A stretch of 64,000 bases of DNA from JACPPO01 sp965262505 (GCA_965262505.1 CBDHFM010000030.1:2852001-2916000), one strand, 5' to 3'; positions 7,820 through 16,474 are shown, counted from the first letter of the stretch. Numbers and translations are program-made. The notes: generated by a model from the sequence alone, not told the origin.

Positions 7820-9244
7820 ATGGCTTACGAAGTCACGCTCACTCGTGCCCTGCGTCGATCCGCTGTGGCGGGCCTGTTGGTGGTGTGTCTGGGCGGCGTG
7901 GCGGTGGCCCAGACCCAGGACGCCTACTTCCAGTTCCTGATGGCGAGGTACCTCGAGGCGCAGGGCGATCACACAGGCGCGCTCGCGGCGCTCGAGCGCG
8001 CTGCCGCCGCGGATCCAGCGTCGGCCGAGGTCAGGGCGGAGATCGCGTCGTTCCAGCTTCGGCGCAACCAGCGCGACGAGGCGGAGCGGGAGGCGCTCGA
8101 GGCGCTCAGGCTCGATGACGCCAACCGGGAAGCGCACCGCGTCCTCGGGATGATCTATGCGGCCGACGTCAACGGGATGAACTCCCGGACCCGGCGGGCA
8201 CGAGTCGAGGCGCGCGCACAGCAGGCGATCACCCATCTCGAGCGGGCGACGGGCGAAGCCGCCCTCGGTATCGATATCCAGATTCAGTACTCGCTCGGGC
8301 GGCTCTACCTGCGCACGGGAGAGTCCGCCAGGGCCGTCGAAGTATTCCTGGATGTCGTCAGCCAGAACCCAACCTCCGCGCAAGGGCGGCTGTCGCTGGC
8401 GCGGGCGTACGCGTCGTCCGACGCCATTGCGAACGCGATCGCGACCCTCGAGGTCATCGTCGACGACGAGCCGCGGGTGGCGTCGACGCTCGCGCGGTAC
8501 CAGGAGCGGGCGGGCCTGCTCGAGGAAGCGGCGCGGAACTACACACGCGCGCTGGTCGCCGAGCCGACGAGCCGTGCGCTGAAGTTCCGGCGGATCGCGG
8601 CGGTCTTCAACGACCGGGATTTCGCGCAGGCGGCCGTCTTTGCCGCGGAGGCGCAGGCGCAGCATCCGAACGACCTGCGCTTCCCGAGGATGCGGGCGCG
8701 CGCCGTCTTCGAGAGTGGGAACCCTGCGCAGGCGTTGATGATTCTCGAGCCGACGGCGAGGGCATACCCGACGGACGTGGCCACGCAGCTCGCGCTCGCG
8801 GATCTCTATAACGATGCCGGCCGCGACGGCGAGGCAGAGCGGACGCTGCGACGGTATCTCGAAGTGGAGCCGGCCGACGCCCAGGTGCTGAACCATCTCG
8901 GTTACCTGCTCGCTAATCGGGGACGGGCGCTCGATGAGGCCGTTCGGCTCGTCGAACGCGCACTCGTCGCCGAGCCAGGCAATCCGTCGTACCTCGATAG
9001 CCTCGGCTGGGCCCACGTCCGCCGCGGGGATTTCAGCGAAGCGGAGAAATACCTGTCGCCCGCCGCCGAGCAGTTGCCGCGCAACGCCGTCGTGCAGGAT
9101 CACCTAGGTGATGCGCTGGCGGGGCAGAGCCGCTGGCTCGATGCCATTGCGGCGTGGACACGGGCTCTCGCGGGCGAGGGCGGTATCGACCGGCGTGCGG
9201 TCGAACAGAAAGTGCAGGACGCCAGGAGCAAGATACCGCGCTAG
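7820..9244 (+). CDS. Exported TPR-repeat protein
   Basis: A 474-residue protein. I start at ATG 7820 because it gives a clean signal peptide (TRALRRSAVAGLLVVCLGG, then VAVAQTQDAY) and because sequence upstream in the same frame overlaps the opposite-strand Trm112 gene. The rest is a series of roughly ten tetratricopeptide repeats (for example LDDANREAHRVLGMIYAADV and YLDSLGWAHVRRGDFSEAEKYL), a protein-protein scaffold, probably periplasmic. It is followed three bases later by a LolB-like lipoprotein and then ispE, an order also seen with LolB/IspE in other phyla. Partner unknown. Confidence 0.88.
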   Translation: MAYEVTLTRALRRSAVAGLLVVCLGGVAVAQTQDAYFQFLMARYLEAQGDHTGALAALERAAAADPASAEVRAEIASFQLRRNQRDEAEREALEALRLDDANREAHRVLGMIYAADVNGMNSRTRRARVEARAQQAITHLERATGEAALGIDIQIQYSLGRLYLRTGESARAVEVFLDVVSQNPTSAQGRLSLARAYASSDAIANAIATLEVIVDDEPRVASTLARYQERAGLLEEAARNYTRALVAEPTSRALKFRRIAAVFNDRDFAQAAVFAAEAQAQHPNDLRFPRMRARAVFESGNPAQALMILEPTARAYPTDVATQLALADLYNDAGRDGEAERTLRRYLEVEPADAQVLNHLGYLLANRGRALDEAVRLVERALVAEPGNPSYLDSLGWAHVRRGDFSEAEKYLSPAAEQLPRNAVVQDHLGDALAGQSRWLDAIAAWTRALAGEGGIDRRAVEQKVQDARSKIPR

Positions 9245-9247
9245 TCG

Positions 9248-10087
9248 ATGACGACATCCCAAATCGCAAATTCCGAATCCCAACCGGAAAGGTCTCGTTC
9301 GTTGGGTCTTGGGTTTTGGGTTTTTGGTTTTTGCGTGTTCGCCTCAGGCTGCGCGCCGCGGCTGCTGACTCTTCCAACCGACCCGGGGAATCCTCTTCCA
9401 GATTTCGCGCAGATACATCGCCAGGCAACGGCGGCCTGCGCCGGCGTGCGTACCTTGACCGCCGAACTGTCGCTCTCGGGCCGAGCGGGTGGGCGAACGC
9501 TTCGCGGGCGCGCCATCGCCGGCTTCGAGCGTCCCGGTTCGCTGCGGCTCGAAGGCGTGGCACCGTTCGGCGCGCCGGGGTTCATCTTGGCTGGCGGTGG
9601 CGACGGGGCCACGCTTCTGCTGCCCCGTGACAACCGGGTGCTGCGCGACGGGCGAGCGGAGGACATCCTTGGAGCGCTTACCGGGGTGGCGCTGGCCCCC
9701 GCTGATCTGCAGGCCATCCTGACAGGGTGTGTCGTGTCGATGCCTCGCGCCATGGGCGGGCGCCTGCATCAGCGCGGATGGGCGTCGATCGATCTGCCGG
9801 GCGACGCCACGCTCTACCTGGAGCGGGTGGGCGCCGGGTGGCGGCCGCGCGCCGCGCGGCGGCCGGGCTGGCAGATCGAGTATCCATCCTGGCAGGGCGG
9901 GTTTCCGCGGGACGTGCGGCTTCGCTCCCTGGACCCGGCGGTCGACGTCGAACTGACTGCGGCCCTGTCCCAGATCGAGGCGAACATCACGATTGATCCG
10001 GCCGCGTTCACGGTGAACGTGCCGGCGGGCGCGCTCCCGCTCACGATGGCGGAGCTTCTCGAAGCAGGGCCGCTCAGTGCACAGTAG
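9248..10087 (+). CDS. LolB-like outer-membrane lipoprotein
   Basis: A 279-residue predicted lipoprotein: hydrophobic stretch SLGLGFWVFGFCVFASGC with the lipidated Cys at residue 35, then a mature domain with LTAELSLSGRAGGRTLRGR.IAGFERPGSLRLEGVAPFG, the beta-strand pattern of LolB/DUF4292 proteins that carry or receive lipoproteins at the outer membrane. It starts three bases after the TPR gene and its end overlaps the ispE start by 11 bases; LolB next to IspE is a known arrangement. The signal peptide is encoded by a G/T-rich run that looks like intergenic filler (see findings). The exact role is inferred. Confidence 0.7.
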   Translation: MTTSQIANSESQPERSRSLGLGFWVFGFCVFASGCAPRLLTLPTDPGNPLPDFAQIHRQATAACAGVRTLTAELSLSGRAGGRTLRGRAIAGFERPGSLRLEGVAPFGAPGFILAGGGDGATLLLPRDNRVLRDGRAEDILGALTGVALAPADLQAILTGCVVSMPRAMGGRLHQRGWASIDLPGDATLYLERVGAGWRPRAARRPGWQIEYPSWQGGFPRDVRLRSLDPAVDVELTAALSQIEANITIDPAAFTVNVPAGALPLTMAELLEAGPLSAQ

Positions 10088-11048
10088 GCCAGTCCCCGTC
10101 ACCGTTCGCGCGTACGCCAAGATCAACCTCGATCTCCGGGTGCTCGGGATTCGGGCCGACCGGTTTCACGAGCTCCGCACCGTCTTTCAGGCGATTTCGG
10201 TGCACGACACGATTACGTGCGTGCCGCGCGAAGGTCCGTTTGCCATCGAGTGCGCCGCCGCCGGCGTGCCGCTCGACGGTTCGAATCTCATCTGGCGAGC
10301 CGCCGAAGCGCTCTGGCGCTCGTTGCGGCGCGGCGGTCCGGTCCGCGACGTCGGGGTGCGGCTCGACAAGCAGATTCCGCTGCAGGCTGGCCTTGGAGGT
10401 GGCAGCGCGGATGCGGCCGCGACGCTCGTCGCGCTCGCGCGCGTCTGGCGCGTCCCGGTACGCCCGGCCCAGCTGACCGATGTCGCGGCGACGCTGGGCG
10501 CCGACGTGCCGTTCTTCCTGGCGGGTGGCACGGCGCTCGGCCTCGGGCGCGGCGATGAGATTTACCCGCTGGCTGATCTGCCGCGGCACTGGGTGTTGCT
10601 GCTGGTGCCAGGTTTTGGCGTCTCGAGCCGCGAGGCGTACGATTGGTATGACGCGGAGCGTGACCTGGGGCGGGGTGCGCTCGCGCGCGAACCGCAGCAC
10701 GTGCCGGGTCCCTGGCCGTCGAGGGCGGCCCAGATGATCAACGACCTCGAGGCTGCGATTGCCCGTCACCATCCGGAAATCGATCAGATGAAGGCGGCGC
10801 TGGGCAGGGCGGGCGCCGCAGCGGCCGCGATGTCGGGAAGCGGGTCGGCGGTGTTCGGACTGTTTCAGAAGCGTCGCGAGGCCCTCGCCGCGTCCGACCG
10901 CCTGTCCGGGTCGGGCTGGCGGGTGCTCCTGACCGAATCTCTCGGCCGCGGCGAGTACGCGCGACGCAGCCGACCGGTTCCGGTCCGTGGCGGCAGGCTG
11001 GCGCGCACGCCCCGGCCGCGCGCGGCAACGGAGAAGCAGACCGCATAA
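10077..11048 (+). CDS. ispE: 4-diphosphocytidyl-2-C-methyl-D-erythritol kinase
   Basis: A 323-residue GHMP kinase of the non-mevalonate isoprenoid pathway. It has the start motif AYAKINLDLRVLGIR, the ATP loop PLQAGLGGGSADAAATL, GADVPFFLAGGTALGLGRG and the last motif AAMSGSGSAVFGLF. Start is GTG 10077, overlapping the lipoprotein gene by 11 bases. The final ~30 residues form a basic, Arg-rich tail beyond the usual end. It phosphorylates CDP-methylerythritol, the step after IspD; the ispDF fusion lies at 43450. An insertion sequence begins 68 bases downstream. Confidence 0.95.
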   Translation: MHSRPVPVTVRAYAKINLDLRVLGIRADRFHELRTVFQAISVHDTITCVPREGPFAIECAAAGVPLDGSNLIWRAAEALWRSLRRGGPVRDVGVRLDKQIPLQAGLGGGSADAAATLVALARVWRVPVRPAQLTDVAATLGADVPFFLAGGTALGLGRGDEIYPLADLPRHWVLLLVPGFGVSSREAYDWYDAERDLGRGALAREPQHVPGPWPSRAAQMINDLEAAIARHHPEIDQMKAALGRAGAAAAAMSGSGSAVFGLFQKRREALAASDRLSGSGWRVLLTESLGRGEYARRSRPVPVRGGRLARTPRPRAATEKQTA

Positions 11049-11115
11049 CCCCCTTCTCAAGGCCTCCGTCTCAGAGCCTCCGCGGTCTTTTCGGGGCCTG
11101 TCGAGCCATAACTAG

Positions 11116-12513
11116 GTGTTACCGAGCGGTGCATCGTCGCGCCGTAACTTGGGTTACCGGAATCTGTGTTGAGAACAAGGCGTGTGGGCGCTGTGGGAAG
11201 CCGCGTTTTGTGCGGGTTTCCAACGCCCTGGTGGGCGCGTTTTTCGCGTCCACAGGTCGGGCAGCGTCCCCGCGCGGATTTTTCGCCGGCGCCGCAGGAC
11301 TGACCCGCTGGTTGGCGAGGCGGTAGACGCCGGCCAGCCCTTGGTCGATCCGCTGCGCCAGGATGAACGGATCGAGACGCGCGCGGAGCTGTCTCAGCGC
11401 CCGGACCTGCGCCGGGGCGGCTTCGGCACACGCCTCCACGCGCTCGAGCGGCGTCCGCGGCGCGTCATAGCGGCGACGGAGGCGGGCGCCGACGCGGCGC
11501 TTCTCGACCAGCGTCACCGAGGGGAGAAACAGGTTCTGCAGCAGGCGCAGCTCCTCGTAGAGCCCATTGATCGCGGTGAGCGCCGGCGCCGAGTCATACC
11601 GCACGTAGCCCAGCAGCTTCCGCACGTGCGTCCAATTCTTCTGCTCGATGTGCGCGTTATCGTCCTTCTTGTACGGGCGCCCGCGAGTGAATTGGATGTC
11701 ATGGTGCGTGCAATAGCGGCGGAGATGGTGATTGATGAACTCGGAGCCGTTGTCCGAATCGATCCCGCGCAACCGAAAGGGCATGGCTTGGCGCAAGTAC
11801 TCCAAGCCTTCCTGGACGTGGTGCTGACTCTTGCCCATCACCGCCCGCGTTTCCACCCAGGTCGTGAGGATATCGGTCACATTCAGTGAATAAATGAAGT
11901 CGCCGGCAGCGCGATCGCCCGAATGCGCCACGAGATCGATCTCGGTAAAGCCCGGCTCCTGCACGTCCCAGCGGTCCGTCTTCAGCGGAATCTGATGCTT
12001 GAGGAGCGTCCCAGGCTTCGTCCGGCCGTACTGCCGCGTCCGCAGCTCGCTCTTGAAGGCCCGCAGGCACCGATCCATCTGCCGCGGGCTCATCGACCGG
12101 AGCTTCTCGACAACCTCGCGGGGGATCCGCCACCGCCGACATGCCCACGGCAGCCACGTGGGCAGCAAGGCCTGCAGCCGCAGAGACCACGGGTATCCGG
12201 CGGCCTCCCAGATTCGCCGCAACGTGCCCACGACCACCGGTCCATAGCGGACCGGCGGGCCCCCGCGGCGTCGTCGCCGCGGTCGCTCCGGCCGACGCAG
12301 CGACCGAATCACCGCCTTGCGGTGATAGCCCGTCACCTCACACACCTCATCCAACAGCTGGCCCTTCGTCGGCCGCGCCGCGTGCGCGTAGCGTTCCCGC
12401 ATCCGTCCCAGATACTCGCGAATTGCTTGTGGTCCCACTCGGATTCTCCCCATCGCCATCCTCCCTGATGGGTAACCCGAGTTGTGGCGCGACGATAGGA
12501 CGCCCGGTAACAC
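11116..12513 (-). mobile_element. Insertion sequence with 43-bp inverted ends (rve-type transposase)
   Basis: The element is bounded by imperfect 43-bp inverted repeats, 11116-11158 and 12471-12513, matching at 35 of 43 positions. Each end starts GTGTTACC and finishes GGGTTACC, so each contains two copies of the same short motif, probably transposase sites. One transposase gene fills the inside. Flanks are CTAG on the left and TTAG on the right, a possible but imperfect 4-bp target duplication. It separates ispE from the tRNA-Gln/prs block and does not break a gene. I think it is ISNCY-like, but cannot assign a family without a search. Confidence 0.88.
11119..12453 (-). CDS. Transposase, DDE integrase-core (rve) type
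   Basis: About 444 residues from the chosen ATG at 12453 (MGRIRVGPQAIREYLGRM), which has a GGAGG six bases upstream; an in-frame start at 12459 or in the inverted repeat is less likely. An N-terminal helix-turn-helix (GQLLDEVCEVTGYHRKAVIRSL) is followed by an integrase core with the acidic residues in FTEIDLVAHSGD, RGIDSDNGSEFINHHL and KDDNAHIEQKNWTHVRK, so the DDE triad is intact. The stop TAA lies inside the left inverted repeat, so the last ~13 residues are encoded by the repeat. The protein should be active. Confidence 0.88.
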   Translation of the reverse strand: MGRIRVGPQAIREYLGRMRERYAHAARPTKGQLLDEVCEVTGYHRKAVIRSLRRPERPRRRRRGGPPVRYGPVVVGTLRRIWEAAGYPWSLRLQALLPTWLPWACRRWRIPREVVEKLRSMSPRQMDRCLRAFKSELRTRQYGRTKPGTLLKHQIPLKTDRWDVQEPGFTEIDLVAHSGDRAAGDFIYSLNVTDILTTWVETRAVMGKSQHHVQEGLEYLRQAMPFRLRGIDSDNGSEFINHHLRRYCTHHDIQFTRGRPYKKDDNAHIEQKNWTHVRKLLGYVRYDSAPALTAINGLYEELRLLQNLFLPSVTLVEKRRVGARLRRRYDAPRTPLERVEACAEAAPAQVRALRQLRARLDPFILAQRIDQGLAGVYRLANQRVSPAAPAKNPRGDAARPVDAKNAPTRALETRTKRGFPQRPHALFSTQIPVTQVTARRCTAR

Positions 12514-12536
12514 TTAGCATGGCGCGATACGCGGGG

Positions 12537-12566
12537 TTGCCCGCAACGCTAAGTCTCGACTACACT
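12537..12566 (+). promoter_or_regulatory. Promoter for tRNA-Gln / prs transcript
   Basis: TTGCCC (12537-12542) and TACACT (12561-12566) are 18 bases apart, about 90 bases before tRNA-Gln and just downstream of the insertion sequence. If used, the tRNA/prs/ribosomal operon does not depend on transcription through the insertion. Confidence 0.45.
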
Positions 12567-12656
12567 TGGCGTTCGCGCCACCCAAGCGAACGGGCTCCGA
12601 GTGGCACTTCGACAGTAGCGGAGTCCCCGACGCGCTCGCGCGGCGGGGTGCCATGG

Positions 12657-12731
12657 TGGGGCGTGGCCAAGCGGTAAGGCGCGGGTCTTTGGATCCCGTA
12701 TTCGAAGGTTCGAATCCTTCCGCCCCAACCA
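12657..12731 (+). tRNA. tRNA-Gln (TTG), CCA encoded
   Basis: Acceptor TGGGGCG (12657-12663) pairs with CGCCCCA (12721-12727); D arm GCC..GGC, T arm GAAGG-TTCGAAT-CCTTC. The anticodon loop CTTTGGA gives anticodon TTG. Discriminator A and an encoded CCA (12729-12731) follow. The 31-39 pair is T-T. It lies 33 bases before prs. Confidence 0.95.
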
Positions 12732-12764
12732 GCCTCCGAACAACCGAGCGACGTAGCCACCGAG

Positions 12765-13745
12765 ATGAGACGACCCCTGAGCGGCGACGGATTGACTTCG
12801 ACCGGGTTTGGCGATCTGAAGATATTTTCAGGCAGCGCGCATCCGTCGCTGACCAAGGAGATCGCGAGCTTTCTGGGTATCCCGGTCGGTCAAGCGAGAT
12901 TGCGGCGGTTTCCCGACAGCGAGGTCTCGTTCCAGATCGACGAGAACATTCGCGGAGCCGACGTATTCATCGTCCAGCCGACGAGCAATCCGGTGGACCA
13001 GCACCTGATGGAGCTGCTGGTGATGATCGACGCGTTCCGCCGCTCGTCGGCGGCGCGAATCACGGCGGTGGTGCCCTACTACGGCTACGGCCGGCAGGAC
13101 CGCAAGGACAAGCCCCGAGTGCCGATTTCGGCCAAGCTCGTGGCGAACCTGCTCAGCGCCGCCGGCACGAATCGGATGCTGACGATGGATCTGCACAAGG
13201 CGCAGATCCAGGGGTTTTTCGACATTCCGGTGGACCATCTGTTCGCGGCGCCGGTCATCATCGAGAACCTGGTGCAGCTGGACAGCCCGAAGCTGACGAT
13301 CGTGGCGCCGGATGCCGGTGGCGCCGAACGCGCCCGGGCGTATGCCAAGCGGCTCGGTGCGGAACTGGCGGTGGTCGACAAGCGGCGGTCCGAGGACGGC
13401 ACGGCGGAAGTCATGAATGTGATCGGCGCCGTCGAGGGCCGGACCTGTATCGTGCAGGACGACCTCATCGATACCGGCGGCACGATCCAGAAGGCGGCGA
13501 CGGCGCTGAAGACGGCCGGCGCGCTGCGCGTGCTCGCGTGCGCGGTTCACGGCGTGTTGTCCGGGCCGGCGATCGAACGCATCGAGCAGGCGCCGATCGA
13601 TCAGCTGATCGTGACCGACACGATTCCGCTGCGCGCTGAAGCGCAGCAGTGCAAGAAGATCGTCGTGCTCTCGGTGGCGCGGCTGCTGGGACAGGCGATC
13701 AGGAACATTCACGACGAGACCTCGGTCTCTTCATTGTTCGTGTAA
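12765..13745 (+). CDS. prs: Ribose-phosphate pyrophosphokinase
   Basis: A 326-residue PRPP synthase, the source of PRPP for nucleotides, His and Trp. Diagnostic motifs are LKIFSGSAHPSL, RFPDSEVSFQIDENIRGAD, YYGYGRQDRKDKPRVPISAK (flexible ATP loop), MDLHKAQIQGFFDIPVDHL and the PRPP-binding DDLIDTGGTI. The start at ATG 12765 adds ~15 residues before the conserved core; no strong ribosome site was seen. Placed between tRNA-Gln and rplY/ctc, a common gene order in bacteria. Confidence 0.96.
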   Translation: MRRPLSGDGLTSTGFGDLKIFSGSAHPSLTKEIASFLGIPVGQARLRRFPDSEVSFQIDENIRGADVFIVQPTSNPVDQHLMELLVMIDAFRRSSAARITAVVPYYGYGRQDRKDKPRVPISAKLVANLLSAAGTNRMLTMDLHKAQIQGFFDIPVDHLFAAPVIIENLVQLDSPKLTIVAPDAGGAERARAYAKRLGAELAVVDKRRSEDGTAEVMNVIGAVEGRTCIVQDDLIDTGGTIQKAATALKTAGALRVLACAVHGVLSGPAIERIEQAPIDQLIVTDTIPLRAEAQQCKKIVVLSVARLLGQAIRNIHDETSVSSLFV

Positions 13746-13787
13746 GCGGGCCGGAGACCTCGAGGTCTCCGCCAACGAGGAACGGTT

Positions 13788-14486
13788 ATGGACGCAACTC
13801 TCGATGTCGTGAAGCGGAACGGCAGGGGCAAGAACGAAGCGCGGCGCCTGCGCGTGGGAGGCCACATCCCTGCCGTCGTCTACGGCGCGCGCAAGAAAGG
13901 GAAGGCGCCCGAAGGCGTGCCGGTTGCCGTGGACCCGAAGAAGTTGCTACGCATCCTCCACTCGGAGGCCGGAGCCAACACACTCATCAACCTGAAGCTG
14001 GAGGGCGGCGAGTCCCGCGTGATGGTGAAGGAGTACCAGCTCGACCCGGTTACGCATGAGCTGCTGCACGCCGACTTCTATCAGCTCGCGATGGACCGCG
14101 AGATCACCGTCACGGTGCCGATTAACATCAAGGGCGAGGCGAAGGGCGTCAAGCTGGAGGGCGGCATGATCGACTTCATCACGCGCGAGGTCCAGGTCGA
14201 GTGCCTACCGACCGACATCCCTGAGCGCATCGACGTCGACGTGACCGAGCTGATGCTCAACCAGTCGGTCCGGCTGCGCGATCTGCTGGAGAACCCTAAG
14301 TGGAAGATCCTGAACGAGCCAGAGACGATGCTGGTCCACGTGGTGCTGCCGAAGGCTGAGGAGGCGGCGACGGCGGACGCGGAAGCGGAGGCGGAGGCGG
14401 TCGTCGCGCCTGGAGAGGCGGAGCCCGAAGTGATCAAGAAGGGCAAGACGGAGAAGGAGGGCGAGGAGCCCGCTCCGAAGAAGTAG
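13788..14486 (+). CDS. rplY: 50S ribosomal protein L25 / general stress protein CTC
   Basis: A 232-residue two-domain L25 of the CTC type. The N-terminal 5S-rRNA-binding domain has NEARRLRVGGHIPAVVYGARK and MVKEYQLDPVTHELLHADFYQ; the second beta domain has VPINIKGEAKGVKLEGGMID and PTDIPERIDVDVTEL. The last ~45 residues are an Ala/Glu/Lys-rich low-complexity tail. It lies between prs and pth, its usual place. Ribosome site AGGAACGG stands before the ATG. Confidence 0.95.
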   Translation: MDATLDVVKRNGRGKNEARRLRVGGHIPAVVYGARKKGKAPEGVPVAVDPKKLLRILHSEAGANTLINLKLEGGESRVMVKEYQLDPVTHELLHADFYQLAMDREITVTVPINIKGEAKGVKLEGGMIDFITREVQVECLPTDIPERIDVDVTELMLNQSVRLRDLLENPKWKILNEPETMLVHVVLPKAEEAATADAEAEAEAVVAPGEAEPEVIKKGKTEKEGEEPAPKK

Positions 14487-14515
14487 CGGCGGGCCTTCTG
14501 GTCCGCCCGAACGAC

Positions 14516-15106
14516 GTGAAGCTGATCGTTGGATTGGGCAACCCCGGGCGAGAGTATCGGGACACGCGGCACAACGTCGGCTTCCTGGTCGTCGACGAGG
14601 TCGCGCGTCGGCACCAACTGGTGCTGGGAATGGCACCTTCTCAGGTACCCGAGACCTTCGTCGCGAAGCGATACGGATCCGAGCCGCTGCTCGTCGCCAA
14701 GCCGCTGACGTTCATGAACCGCAGCGGCGATGCCGTGGCGGCGCTGATGCGGTACTACGATATCGGCGCGGCCGATCTGCTGGTGGTGGTGGACGAGGCG
14801 GCGCTGCCGTTCGGCCGACTGCGCGCACGGATGCGCGGGTCGGGCGGCGGCCATAATGGTCTCAAGTCGATCATCGAGAGGCTTGGGACCACTGAGTTTG
14901 CCCGGCTTCGGCTGGGTGTGGGGCGTGGCGATCCGCAGCGGGACCTCTCGGATCACGTGCTCGCGACATTCGAGCCTGGCGAACGCGCCGAGCTCGAAGG
15001 GTTTATTACCCTGGCGGCTGATGCCGCCGAGATGTTCGCCGTGGAGGGCATCGAAAAGGTGATGAACGCGTACAACCCGGATGCCACGGGTCCGGACCGC
15101 GATTAA
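14516..15106 (+). CDS. pth: Peptidyl-tRNA hydrolase
   Basis: A 196-residue Pth that frees peptides from prematurely released peptidyl-tRNA. It starts at GTG 14516 with KLIVGLGNPGREYRDTRHNVGFLVVD, which holds the catalytic His, and continues with KPLTFMNRSGDAVAAL, the Asp in VVVDEAALPFGRLR, and GSGGGHNGLKSI. The usual His before that Asp is Val here, a position that varies. It is in the prs-rplY-pth-rpsF run. Confidence 0.95.
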   Translation: MKLIVGLGNPGREYRDTRHNVGFLVVDEVARRHQLVLGMAPSQVPETFVAKRYGSEPLLVAKPLTFMNRSGDAVAALMRYYDIGAADLLVVVDEAALPFGRLRARMRGSGGGHNGLKSIIERLGTTEFARLRLGVGRGDPQRDLSDHVLATFEPGERAELEGFITLAADAAEMFAVEGIEKVMNAYNPDATGPDRD

Positions 15107-15174
15107 CTCCTTGCTGTCAGCGAGCGCGGAGCGCTCGCCAGAAACGCTGGCAGCCATAGTCCAGAAGGAGACTT

Positions 15175-15627
15175 ATGAACAGGAAGTACGAACTCGTCTA
15201 CCTCGTCTCGCCCGACGCGAGCGACGAACAGGTGGCGGACCTGCACACGCAGGTCGACGGCATCGTTCAGCGGTTGGGCGGTCAGCTCGAAAAAACCGAC
15301 AACTGGGGCCGCAAGAGGCTCGCCTACGACATCGGCCGGTACAAGGAAGCGACCTACGTGCTGGAGTCGATCAATGGCTCGGGCGAGCTGCTGAAGGAAA
15401 TCGACCGGCGCCTGAAGGTGTCTGATCTCGTGATTCGCCATCTCATCGTGCGGGTCGACGAGGATCAGAAGGTCATCGAGCGCACTCGGACCAAGCGCGG
15501 CGACGTATCAAGCCGCCGCCGCACCGCGCGTGGCCTGCCGCCGGAGCGGCAGCCGGGAGAAGGGCAGCGGGGCGAGCAGGACGACGATCGGGACGATCGG
15601 TTCGATATGAGGGAGGATCGTCGATGA
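15175..15627 (+). CDS. rpsF: 30S ribosomal protein S6
   Basis: A 150-residue S6. Residues 1-~95 are the normal domain (RKYELVYLVSPDASDEQVADL, then NWGRKRLAYDIGRYKEATYV). The last ~50 residues form an unusual Arg/Asp/Glu/Gln-rich extension ending in DDDRDDRFDMREDRR. A strong ribosome site AGAAGGAG precedes ATG 15175. Its stop overlaps the rpsR start by four bases, matching the S6-S18 heterodimer in the ribosome. Confidence 0.95.
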   Translation: MNRKYELVYLVSPDASDEQVADLHTQVDGIVQRLGGQLEKTDNWGRKRLAYDIGRYKEATYVLESINGSGELLKEIDRRLKVSDLVIRHLIVRVDEDQKVIERTRTKRGDVSSRRRTARGLPPERQPGEGQRGEQDDDRDDRFDMREDRR

Positions 15628-15935
15628 ACGGGAGAAAAACGTTCGGAGGAGGCAAAGCGGGCGGCGGCCGCGGCCGGGCGGGCCAGACTCAGCAGGAGAA
15701 GGACGGCCAGCAGCGCCGCCCGATGTTCCGGCGGCGGAAGGTCTGCAAGTTCTGCGCGGACAAGATCGACGACATCAACTACAAGGACACCAGGCTGTTG
15801 ATGCCGTTCGTACCTGAACGCGCGAAGATTCTTCCACGTCGCATCTCGGGCACCTGCGCGCTGCACCAGCGCAAGCTGCGTATCGCCATCATGCGTGCGC
15901 GCCAGCTGGCGCTCATCCCGTACACGTCGGAATAG
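15624..15935 (+). CDS. rpsR: 30S ribosomal protein S18
   Basis: A 103-residue S18, longer than usual because of a ~33-residue Gly/Arg/Gln-rich N-terminal extension. The core has FRRRKVCKFCADKIDDINYK and GTCALHQRKLRIAIMRARQ. The CxxC pair plus the Cys in GTC mark this as a zinc-type (C+) S18. It is coupled to rpsF by a four-base overlap and followed two bases later by rplI. Confidence 0.95.
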   Translation: MNGRKTFGGGKAGGGRGRAGQTQQEKDGQQRRPMFRRRKVCKFCADKIDDINYKDTRLLMPFVPERAKILPRRISGTCALHQRKLRIAIMRARQLALIPYTSE

Positions 15936-15937
15936 CC

Positions 15938-16474
15938 ATGGAAATCATTCTGAGAGAGCACGTCGAGAACCTGGGCGAGCGCGGCGAGATCGTGAAGGTC
16001 GCCCCGGGCTACGCCCGCAACTATCTGCTGCCCCGCAAGCTGGCGTTGCCGGCGACGCCAGGTAACCGGAAGCACGTTGAGCGCGAGCGCCGCATCGTCG
16101 AGGCGCGTGAGGCGCAGGAAAAGGGCCAGGCCGAGGCGCTGGCGGCGCGCTTGGCTCTGGTCGACCTGACGATTGCCCGCCGCGTCGGCGACGCCGATCA
16201 GCTGTACGGGTCGGTCGCCGCGGCAGATATCGTCGACTTGCTGAAGGAGAAGGGCTTCGAGGTGGACCGGCGGAAGCTGATCCTTCCGGAGTCGATCAAG
16301 GCGATCGGCGACCACGACGTGCCGCTCAAGCTGCACCGGGAGGTCACGGCTGCGCTCACCGTGCACGTCGTCAAGGAAGGTGGCGCGCGACCCGCGGCAG
16401 GCGCGCAACCACCAACAGAAGAGGCAACACCGGCAGGCGAGCGACCATCAGCAAGCGAGCCACCACCTGAATAG
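15938..16474 (+). CDS. rplI: 50S ribosomal protein L9
   Basis: A 178-residue L9. It opens MEIILREHVENLGERGEIV, with VAPGYARNYLLPRKLALPAT as the classical signature, then the long connecting helix and a C-terminal domain (GSVAAADIVDLLKEKGFEVDRRK). About 30 residues of Pro/Ala/Glu-rich tail follow the normal end. It ends the rpsF-rpsR-rplI set. Confidence 0.96.
   Translation: MEIILREHVENLGERGEIVKVAPGYARNYLLPRKLALPATPGNRKHVERERRIVEAREAQEKGQAEALAARLALVDLTIARRVGDADQLYGSVAAADIVDLLKEKGFEVDRRKLILPESIKAIGDHDVPLKLHREVTAALTVHVVKEGGARPAAGAQPPTEEATPAGERPSASEPPPE

Noticed and set aside
11182..11889. Plus-strand frame inside the first insertion sequence
   Set aside because: Antisense to the intact transposase; no ribosome site and no recognisable domain.
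12549..12743. Minus-strand reading frame with GRKDSNLRIRDPK
   Set aside because: It runs antisense over tRNA-Gln; this peptide is a well-known false gene call from tRNA complements.
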